In this document: piece after piece, positions 1 to 6,153 of the stretch
Layout: each line of letters opens with the position of its first letter
Numbering within the stretch: the first letter of the stretch is position 1
Source of the DNA: Candidatus Babelota bacterium
GTDB lineage: Bacteria; JAGOBX01
Direction: 5' to 3'
Assembly (NCBI GenBank): GCA_017999075.1
Contig: JAGOBX010000170.1
Span: 1-7,320 of the forward strand
Length of the DNA: 7,320 bases
Position numbers and translations under genes: made by a program
The notes under the pieces: generated by a model
Told to the model about the DNA's origin: nothing
The model's input: only the letters and a program-made list of their open reading frames with translations
The model's database searches: none

Positions 1-108
1 TAAAATTGGTTGAAAAATATTTTTTTCAAAAAATTCCATTTTTTGCTGTTTTATGATTTTTGTAGGCGGCTTTTTTTTCTTTAAACTCTGTAATTTATCG
101 AATGTCAT
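1..108 (-). CDS. Possible 5' end of a gene leaving the window (unknown product)
   Basis: Reading the minus strand from an ATG at 108-106 gives 36 codons with no stop down to base 1, so this may be the start of a protein whose rest lies outside the window. It begins MTFDKLQSLKKKK and continues lysine-rich and hydrophilic, with no signal peptide or membrane segment and no domain I recognise. It would be divergent from the SulP gene at 226, with a spacer of 117 bases that holds the SulP promoter. Support is limited: the ribosome site is weak (only GAGA about 9 bases upstream), and AT-rich DNA can stay open this long by chance. The frame is also open upstream to a TTG at 144-142, so the start is uncertain. 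The opposite strand has a short open tail as well (bases 3-56, ending TGA), which I find less likely. No function is proposed. Confidence 0.42.
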   Translation of the reverse strand, partial: MTFDKLQSLKKKKPPTKIIKQQKMEFFEKNIFQPIL

Positions 109-153
109 GTTGAGTTCTCGAAATTGATATAAATTGTATAACAAATTTTAATG

Positions 154-182
154 TTGACATAAATTATCCGTAATATTAAAAT
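154..182 (+). promoter_or_regulatory. Sigma-70-type promoter of the first SulP gene
   Basis: A perfect -35 hexamer TTGACA (154-159) is followed by a 17-base spacer and a -10 hexamer TAAAAT (177-182; five of six match TATAAT). The transcript would start near base 189, giving a leader of about 37 bases before the ATG at 226. I see no riboswitch-like structure in that leader. This is the best promoter match in the window. Confidence 0.68.
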
Positions 183-210
183 ATATAAGTAATACTTAAA
201 AAAACTTTAT

Positions 211-215
211 GAGGT
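211..215 (+). promoter_or_regulatory. Ribosome binding site of the first SulP gene
   Basis: GAGGT lies 10 bases before the ATG at 226 and 7 bases before an adjacent in-frame TTG at 223. The spacing slightly favours TTG, while codon preference favours ATG. The two starts differ by one residue, so the choice does not affect the annotation. Confidence 0.6.
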
Positions 216-225
216 AATAATTTTG

Positions 226-2478
226 ATGAAAATATCAATAATTAATTATTTAAAAAATTTTATTTCTTCACCTGAAGAACGTGAAAAAAGCATCTCCAAC
301 CTTACAGGAGATTTGTTTGGTGGATTAGCAGCAATGCTAGTTGCGCTTCCTTCTGCTATAGCTTTCGGATTGATTGTTTACAGCGCATTAGGCAGCGAAT
401 ATTCAGGCAAAGCAGCAATTGCAGGAATATTAGGCGCAATAGCATTAGGACTAATAGCTCCTATATTTGGAGGAACCTCTAAACTTATCACAGCTCCATG
501 TGCACCTGCAGCTGCAGTTTTATCATTATTTGTCTCAGAAATGGTCAAACAAGGAACTATATCTTTTGAAACAATGCCTTTTTATGTTACTTTAGTAGGT
601 TTGCTTGCAGGAATACTACAGCTATTGATTGGTTTTATCGGCGGGGGAAAACTTATTAAATATATTCCTTATCCGGTTATAGCTGGATATTTAAGTGCTG
701 TGGGCATTCTCATATTTTCAGGACAATGGCCTAAATTTTTAGGTATGCCTAAAGGATCGTCATTTTGGAAATCATGTTATTCTTTCGGCGGATGGCAATG
801 GCAAAGTATAACAATTGGTCTGACTACTATTGTAGTTATGTTGACAGCTCCAAAAATAATAAAAAAAATTCCAGCCGCAATTGTCGCTTTAGCTTCAGGT
901 ATTGCATGTTATTTTATTTTAGCTGCTATCGACCAGTCTTTATTGAATATGGATAAAAATCCTTATATAATCGGTCAGATAAATGCAAGTGCTGGTGAAA
1001 TTATAACAAGTATAAAAACCACTTGGGCAGGTGCAATGAACCTGAATATAGACGTTTTAGGACTGTTATTAGTTCCCTTCTTAACATTAGGCGTTTTATT
1101 GTCTGTAGATACTTTGAAAACTTGCGTTGTTCTTGACGCTTTAACTCAGACAAGACATAATTCAAATAAAGAATTAATTGGACAGGGACTGGGAAATATA
1201 GGATCATCGCTTTTATGCGGACTTCCAGGTGCAGGCACTACAGGACCAACTCTTGTCAATTTTTCAAGCGGAGCTAAAACAAGATTTTCCGGATTTTTAG
1301 CCGGATTTTTCAGCATATTGGTTTTACTATTTTTTGCAAAATATGTTGCATGGATACCAGTCGCATCACTTGCTGGAATTCTTTTAGTTGTAGGATTCAG
1401 AATGGTGGACAAAAAAAGTTTCAGTCTTTTAAGACATAAATCAACAGTGCTTGATTTCATAGTAATACTCGCCGTTATTATTTCAGCCTTAACTATGAGC
1501 CTTATCACAGCAGCAGTCGTTGGTATTATTATGGCCATATTTCTTTTTATACGTGAGCAAATGAGGTTATCTGTGGTACGCAGAAAATTCCTTGGCCATC
1601 AAAAATTTTCAAAAAAAAAAAGGCCGCTTAACGAAGCTGCGATTCTTGAAAAGGAAGGCGCTAAAACAATAATATTTGAGCTTCAAGGACAATTATTTTT
1701 CGGTACTACAGATCAGCTCCTAAATGAAATTGAACCTTTTATCAGTTCCGCAAAGTATTTTATTCTTGAAATGCGCAGAGTTCAATCTCTTGATTTTACA
1801 GCTGCAAACAGACTTATGCAGATATTAAACAGAATAAAAAGTAAAAAAGGATTTTTAATTTTAGCTTCTGTTCCCTTAAGTTTGCCAACTGGCCAGAATG
1901 TGAAAGATTATCTATCTTTCTTAGGTTTATCTGAAACAACTGGCTTAAAATTTTTTCCTGATCTGGACGACGCTCTTGAATGGGCTGAAGATGAGATTCT
2001 AAAAGAATCACCTATTGAATATTTTGAAACACACGAGCTTACTATTGATGAGATGGAATTTTTTAAAGAATTTTCAGCGGAAATCCTTGAGCAATTAAAA
2101 AATGTTATGGTAGAACGCCGTTTTAAAAATGAAGAATTAATTTTTAAACGCGGAGAAACAGGAGATGAAATATTTTTTATACGTAAAGGTTCAGTTAAAG
2201 TGGTTCTACCGCTTGCTGGAGGAACTGTTCATCATCTTGCTACATTCATACGAGGCGATTTTTTTGGAGATATGGCATTTCTTGATAAAGCCGAAAGATC
2301 TGCAAACGCTGTCGCATCCGGCGATACATCACTTTATTATATTTCACGGGAAAAATTTGACAAGCTTACAAAAATTCATCCTGAAATAGGCGGACATTTT
2401 TTTGAGGAATTAGCATATATTGTTTCTTACCGACTCCGTCAGACAAATATAGAATTAACTGCATTACAAGATGGATAA
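226..2478 (+). CDS. SulP family anion transporter with STAS and cyclic-nucleotide-binding domains (paralogue 1)
   Basis: Predicted inner-membrane anion transporter of the SulP/SLC26 family, 750 residues. Residues about 27-443 form the hydrophobic SulP core (normally 14 helices). It carries the family signature RHNSNKELIGQG (310-321) and a TM8-type segment with Asp295 and Thr299. Residues about 478-590 are a STAS domain, with the DFT motif at 523-525. Residues about 613-735 are a cyclic-nucleotide-binding domain whose phosphate cassette reads FGDMAFL...ERSA (Asp682, Arg691, Ser692). The usual Glu of that cassette is Asp here, but the Arg is kept. The TM3 motif, typically TGPTGP, is TAPCAP (89-94); a lysine (298) sits in TM8; and Pro341 replaces the Arg found in the neighbouring paralogue. 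The substrate may therefore differ from that of the convergent SulP protein. Sulfate, bicarbonate or another anion are all possible. The gene has its own promoter and is probably monocistronic. An A11 run (1611-1621) encodes the linker between the membrane core and STAS. Confidence 0.95.
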   Translation: MKISIINYLKNFISSPEEREKSISNLTGDLFGGLAAMLVALPSAIAFGLIVYSALGSEYSGKAAIAGILGAIALGLIAPIFGGTSKLITAPCAPAAAVLSLFVSEMVKQGTISFETMPFYVTLVGLLAGILQLLIGFIGGGKLIKYIPYPVIAGYLSAVGILIFSGQWPKFLGMPKGSSFWKSCYSFGGWQWQSITIGLTTIVVMLTAPKIIKKIPAAIVALASGIACYFILAAIDQSLLNMDKNPYIIGQINASAGEIITSIKTTWAGAMNLNIDVLGLLLVPFLTLGVLLSVDTLKTCVVLDALTQTRHNSNKELIGQGLGNIGSSLLCGLPGAGTTGPTLVNFSSGAKTRFSGFLAGFFSILVLLFFAKYVAWIPVASLAGILLVVGFRMVDKKSFSLLRHKSTVLDFIVILAVIISALTMSLITAAVVGIIMAIFLFIREQMRLSVVRRKFLGHQKFSKKKRPLNEAAILEKEGAKTIIFELQGQLFFGTTDQLLNEIEPFISSAKYFILEMRRVQSLDFTAANRLMQILNRIKSKKGFLILASVPLSLPTGQNVKDYLSFLGLSETTGLKFFPDLDDALEWAEDEILKESPIEYFETHELTIDEMEFFKEFSAEILEQLKNVMVERRFKNEELIFKRGETGDEIFFIRKGSVKVVLPLAGGTVHHLATFIRGDFFGDMAFLDKAERSANAVASGDTSLYYISREKFDKLTKIHPEIGGHFFEELAYIVSYRLRQTNIELTALQDG

Positions 2479-2508
2479 AAAAATAATTTTTGTACAATTA
2501 AATCAACT

Positions 2509-2544
2509 CTAACAACCCCAAAAATTACTTTTCGGGGTTGTTAG
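2509..2544. terminator. Bidirectional hairpin terminator between convergent SulP genes
   Basis: CTAACAACCCC (2509-2519) is perfectly complementary to GGGGTTGTTAG (2534-2544). Inside this 11-bp stem, AAAA (2521-2524) can pair with TTTT (2529-2532) after one mismatch, leaving a 4-base loop. The hairpin lies 30 bases after the stop of the plus-strand gene and 8 bases after the end of the minus-strand gene, where a shared terminator is expected. Neither side has a long uninterrupted U tract directly after the stem, so termination may be imperfect or factor-assisted. Confidence 0.8.
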
Positions 2545-2552
2545 CAAAATAA

Positions 2553-4778
2553 TCAATTTTCCGACAGCATATTTAATTCACGAGATGTATTTCTCAGGCG
2601 TTCAGAAAAAATAAGATTTAAATTTGTTAAAACTTTATACGCCAATTTCGCATTTTCTTTCATTATGTTAAAAAAATCTGTTTTTGAAAGAATATACAAT
2701 TCTGTTTCTGATGTGGCAATTACCGTAGCTGATCTTGGTTTATTTTCAAGTATTGCCATTTCTCCAAAATGAGAACCAACGCTGTAAGTAACAATTCTTT
2801 TTACTGCGTCTTCAGAAAGTTTATGAACGATACTCACTTCACCAAGACCGATAAAATACATTTCATTCCCAGGGTCGCCTTGTTTAAAAATTATATCATT
2901 TCTATTATATTTATTTTTCTTGCAATATTTTTCAATAATTTCTATTTCGTTTTTATAAAGTCCATTCAATAAATCCATATCCTCAATATTGTAAGAACGA
3001 TTTCTACTCATATCTATATTGTGTTCTCGCAATAAAGAGTCTTCGCAGTATTCAAGCGCAAAATCATTATTAAAAAAAATCCGTTCATTAGTTATTTCTT
3101 TAATAATACCTATTTCGTTCAGGAATGTAATCATTTCTTCGCGCTCCTGATCATTGAATTTTTTCATAGAAGAAAAACATATAATTATTCCTGATTCTTT
3201 TAGTTTCTGCATTAAATCAAGAAAAAGCTGCGCGCCCGTTAAATCTATAGATAATACGTTTTTTAAATCGAAAATAATATATTTGACTTTTTTGATATGT
3301 TTTTCAATAAATACACTGAAACTGTCAGTGGTGCCAAAAAATAAAGAACCCTGCATTTCTATTAAAACTATATCTTCTCCAAATTTTTCAAGGATTTCAT
3401 TTTCCTCAGTGCTCCTTATTTTTTTCGATCTGAAAGTTTTAGCTGAAAGTATACGTTTAATAACTGGTTGTTTAGCCTGATTTTTGATAAAGATTATACT
3501 TGCAATACCTAGACCGATTCCAACTGCTACCATTAAATCAATAACAGCTGTAACAATTGTAACAACAATCATTACTATAACGTCAAGCCTCGCTGATTTT
3601 TTTTTTATAAGACTTACACTCCAAATATCAATCATTTTAATTGCAGTTATAAAAAGTATTCCTGATAAAACTGTCATTGGAATCCATTTTGCCCATCTTC
3701 CGAAAACCAAAACAATTAAAAGAAGTAATAATCCATGAATTATACCTGATAGATTTGTTTTACCGCCTGCGTCAATATTAACAAGAGTCCTGACTGTTGC
3801 TCCGGCGCCTGCTATACCTCCGAAAATACCAGCCATTATATTACCTATTCCCTGACCAAACAATTCTTTATCGCTGTTATGTCTGGTCTTTGTTTTTACA
3901 TCTGCAACAACTGAAGTTAATAGAGTATCAATAGCTCCTAAAATCCCAAGCGTCAATGCAGGTCCTATAAGAATTTTAAACATATCAATATTAATATATC
4001 CTATGAATTTTTTTAATGAAAAAATAAATTCTGGTGTTGGAATTTTTGCTGGAATGTTTCCAATTATATAAGGATTAATTGGATTTAAAAATTCAGAATA
4101 TAATATTTTTCCAATTATAAAATACACTATTATTCCTACAAACATTCCGGATAACGATGTAGGAATTTTCTTTAATATTTTAGGAATATATAAAATTCCA
4201 AGTATTGTAGCTATACCTATTATCGCTATATATAAGTTCACCGAACCGAATTTTGTAAACAAATCGTTCCATGAAGTACCTGATGAAAACCCGAAAAAGG
4301 GTTTTATTTGTCCAAAAAAAATTATTACAGCTATTCCATTCATAAAACCAGCTATTACTGAATATGGTATATACTTTACAATTTTTCCTGCATGTACAAT
4401 GCCCAGAAAAATTTCAGTCATACCTCCTAAAATAACAGTAAACCCAAACAAAAACAGTATAACCGGTATTTTCTCCGCAGTAGTGGGAAATGCAGCCTGT
4501 AAAGACGGATTCTGCATAAGCGTTACTATAGCTGCTGTAGAAACAACTGCCATTGGTCCGGTTGGACCTGTTACCTGAGAAGGAGTTCCTCCGAAAAGAG
4601 CAGCAAATAATCCTGTAAAAATGGCGCCGTATAATCCGGCAACTGCTCCCGTCGAAACATAATCAGGACCAAGTGAGGAAAATGAAGAAACTCCGAATGC
4701 GATTGCAAGCGGCAATGCAATAATACCGGCTACAATACCGCCGTTTAAATCGTTTTTAAAATTTTTAAACGTAATCAT
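2553..4778 (-). CDS. SulP family anion transporter with STAS and cyclic-nucleotide-binding domains (paralogue 2, BicA-like pocket)
   Basis: Predicted inner-membrane anion transporter, 741 residues, with the same architecture as the convergent gene. The SulP core spans about 5-433, the STAS domain about 465-585 (DLT at 512-514), and the cyclic-nucleotide-binding domain about 606-730. The core is canonical: TGPTGP (70-75), Asp284 with Thr288 in the TM8 segment, RHNSDKELFGQG (299-310), then GAGAT and Arg330. From memory, the cyanobacterial Na+/bicarbonate symporter BicA binds Na+ through an Asp and a Thr four residues apart plus a Gly-Ala-Thr element; this protein has equivalents (Asp284, Thr288, Gly326-Ala327-Thr328). 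Bicarbonate or sulfate uptake coupled to Na+ is therefore plausible but unproven. The cNMP cassette is complete: FGEMAIL (Glu673) and PRSATV (Arg682, Ser683). The start is the ATG at 4778, because AGGAG lies 7 bases upstream. The in-frame ATG at 4796 has no ribosome site and would place that AGGAG inside the gene. The stop is TGA. Confidence 0.95.
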   Translation of the reverse strand: MITFKNFKNDLNGGIVAGIIALPLAIAFGVSSFSSLGPDYVSTGAVAGLYGAIFTGLFAALFGGTPSQVTGPTGPMAVVSTAAIVTLMQNPSLQAAFPTTAEKIPVILFLFGFTVILGGMTEIFLGIVHAGKIVKYIPYSVIAGFMNGIAVIIFFGQIKPFFGFSSGTSWNDLFTKFGSVNLYIAIIGIATILGILYIPKILKKIPTSLSGMFVGIIVYFIIGKILYSEFLNPINPYIIGNIPAKIPTPEFIFSLKKFIGYINIDMFKILIGPALTLGILGAIDTLLTSVVADVKTKTRHNSDKELFGQGIGNIMAGIFGGIAGAGATVRTLVNIDAGGKTNLSGIIHGLLLLLIVLVFGRWAKWIPMTVLSGILFITAIKMIDIWSVSLIKKKSARLDVIVMIVVTIVTAVIDLMVAVGIGLGIASIIFIKNQAKQPVIKRILSAKTFRSKKIRSTEENEILEKFGEDIVLIEMQGSLFFGTTDSFSVFIEKHIKKVKYIIFDLKNVLSIDLTGAQLFLDLMQKLKESGIIICFSSMKKFNDQEREEMITFLNEIGIIKEITNERIFFNNDFALEYCEDSLLREHNIDMSRNRSYNIEDMDLLNGLYKNEIEIIEKYCKKNKYNRNDIIFKQGDPGNEMYFIGLGEVSIVHKLSEDAVKRIVTYSVGSHFGEMAILENKPRSATVIATSETELYILSKTDFFNIMKENAKLAYKVLTNLNLIFSERLRNTSRELNMLSEN

Positions 4779-4785
4779 TAATACA

Positions 4786-4790
4786 CTCCT
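4786..4790 (-). promoter_or_regulatory. Ribosome binding site that fixes the start of SulP paralogue 2
   Basis: AGGAG on the minus strand, 7 bases upstream of the ATG at 4778-4776. It lies within the 6-codon extension produced by the more distal ATG at 4796, so the shorter form is the real start. Confidence 0.8.
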
Positions 4791-4820
4791 CTCCATGATA
4801 AATTTCTAAAAAATTTAATA

Positions 4821-4849
4821 TTAATAAAATATTATTAAAATTATGTCAA
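4821..4849 (-). promoter_or_regulatory. Likely sigma-70 promoter of SulP paralogue 2
   Basis: On the minus strand a perfect TTGACA (4849-4844) is followed by 17 bases and TATTAA (4826-4821; four of six match TATAAT). Transcription would start near 4814, leaving a leader of about 36 bases, almost the same geometry as the promoter of the convergent paralogue. The AT-rich surroundings lower the value of the -10 match. Readthrough from the upstream transporter gene is also possible, since I see no terminator between the two genes. Confidence 0.55.
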
Positions 4850-4873
4850 AATTTAAAAAAATTATTTATTTAT

Positions 4874-6151
4874 TTAAAAATATCTGAAAATTATATACAG
4901 ATTTGATATCAAAAGAGATATAATAGTTATAATAATTCCATATTTGGCAAATGTTAAAAAAGAGATTTTATACCCGCTTTTTTCAGCTATTCCTGCTGAT
5001 ACCACGTTTGCTGATGCTCCTATAAGAGTTCCGTTTCCGCCAAGACACGCTCCTAATGAAAGCGCCCACCACATTGCTGAAATGTCTGAAGAACCAAGTG
5101 TATGTTTAAAATTTTCAATTAAAGGTATCATTGTTGCAACATAAGGTATATTATCAACAAGAGCAGATAAAATTCCCGAACCCCATAAAATTATATATGT
5201 TGTTAATTCTATATCTCCTTTAGTAACTGCAAGCAGATATTGTGATAATTTACCTATTATCCCTAATCTTACAAGTCCGTCTATTATAACAAACAATCCT
5301 ATAAAAAAGAAAATTGTTGTCCAGTCTATATCCTTCATAACTTTTTCAAATTTATGGGAATCGGTAATAAGCATTAAAAATGCTGCTCCGCCTAAAGCTA
5401 TTGTGGCTGGTTCTATACGTAAAAAACCATGAAACATAAAACCTATTATTACTATAAATAAAATAATTAATGATTTTATAAGAAGTGGTTTGTTCTCTAT
5501 TGTTTTACTTTCATCAAATTCCATTATACGCGCTTTTCGTTCATTTGTAACAACCAATTTCTTTTTAAACATAAAATATAACAAAACATTAGTCACTACC
5601 ATTATTATTATTATTACAGGAGATAAATTTATTATAAAATCAAGGAAAGTAAGTTTTGCTGCGCTGCCAATCATAATATTCGGCGGATCTCCAATCAAAG
5701 TAGCAGAACCTCCTATGTTTGAAGAAATTGCTTCTGAAATAACAAATGGTTCAGGAGAAACTCCCAATTCTACTGCAATAAGAATTGTTACAGGAACAAT
5801 AATCAAAACAGTAGTTACATTGTCTAAAAAAGCTGAAAAAACTGCTGTTATAACCGTAAAAAACATTAAAATTTTTACAGGATTTCCTTTAGTCATTTTT
5901 GCAGATTTTATAGCTACATACTGAAAAATACCGGTATGTTTCATAATAGCCACTATCATCATCATTCCTACAAGTAAAAATATTACATTCCAATCCACAT
6001 CAGCAAAAGCCTTGTTTTGTTCAGTAAATCTGAATAGTATAAAAATCACTGCGCCTGTAAGAGCTATTACTGTTTTATGAATTTTTTCAGTAGAAATCAG
6101 TAAAAAAATTATTAAAAAAAGAAGTGATGCTATTACGCTCTGAATGCTCAT
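4874..6151 (-). CDS. ArsB/NhaD-type ion transporter (ion transporter superfamily, SLC13-like permease)
   Basis: Predicted polytopic inner-membrane transporter of 425 residues with about 11-12 hydrophobic segments, a usual length for ArsB/NhaD relatives. Two internal halves are visible. DVDWNVIFLLVG (51-62) matches DIDWTTIFFFIG (274-285). SAFLDNVTTVLI (106-117) matches SALVDNIPYVAT (329-340). NIGGSATLIGDPPN (145-158) matches CLGGNGTLIGASAN (369-382). The paired DN and GG-x-x-TLIG motifs are hallmarks of the ion transporter superfamily, which includes arsenite pumps, NhaD Na+/H+ antiporters, the P protein and SLC13/CitM carboxylate carriers. A cytosolic charged loop (about 197-222) separates the halves. 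No arsenic-resistance gene is nearby, so arsenite export is not favoured. Na+/H+ antiport or anion transport fits the neighbours better, but this is inference. The gene follows the EIIA-CBS gene by 2 bases, and its ribosome site lies inside that gene's last codons, so the two are probably co-transcribed and translationally coupled. Confidence 0.92.
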   Translation of the reverse strand: MSIQSVIASLLFLIIFLLISTEKIHKTVIALTGAVIFILFRFTEQNKAFADVDWNVIFLLVGMMMIVAIMKHTGIFQYVAIKSAKMTKGNPVKILMFFTVITAVFSAFLDNVTTVLIIVPVTILIAVELGVSPEPFVISEAISSNIGGSATLIGDPPNIMIGSAAKLTFLDFIINLSPVIIIIMVVTNVLLYFMFKKKLVVTNERKARIMEFDESKTIENKPLLIKSLIILFIVIIGFMFHGFLRIEPATIALGGAAFLMLITDSHKFEKVMKDIDWTTIFFFIGLFVIIDGLVRLGIIGKLSQYLLAVTKGDIELTTYIILWGSGILSALVDNIPYVATMIPLIENFKHTLGSSDISAMWWALSLGACLGGNGTLIGASANVVSAGIAEKSGYKISFLTFAKYGIIITIISLLISNLYIIFRYF

Positions 6152-6153
6152 CC

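Noticed and set aside
10-29. 8-bp inverted repeat (TTGAAAAA / TTTTTCAA) resembling a terminator
   Set aside because: The stem has only one G-C pair, and the minus-strand frame runs through it without interruption, so chance in AT-rich DNA is more likely.
3-56. Plus-strand open frame at the left edge ending TGA at 54-56, possibly the tail of an upstream gene
   Set aside because: Only 17 codons. It overlaps the minus-strand frame from the ATG at 108, and the A/T runs make both strands look protein-like. The minus-strand reading has a start codon and extends longer.
4860-4876. Short ATTT repeats between the ion transporter and SulP paralogue 2
   Set aside because: About three copies of a 4-base A/T unit within an AT-rich spacer; no hairpin or array structure.
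4874-6151. Arsenite efflux pump (ArsB) as the specific function of the transporter
   Set aside because: The fold family fits, but no arsR, arsC or arsA lies nearby and the EIIA-CBS partner suggests another substrate, so only the superfamily is claimed.
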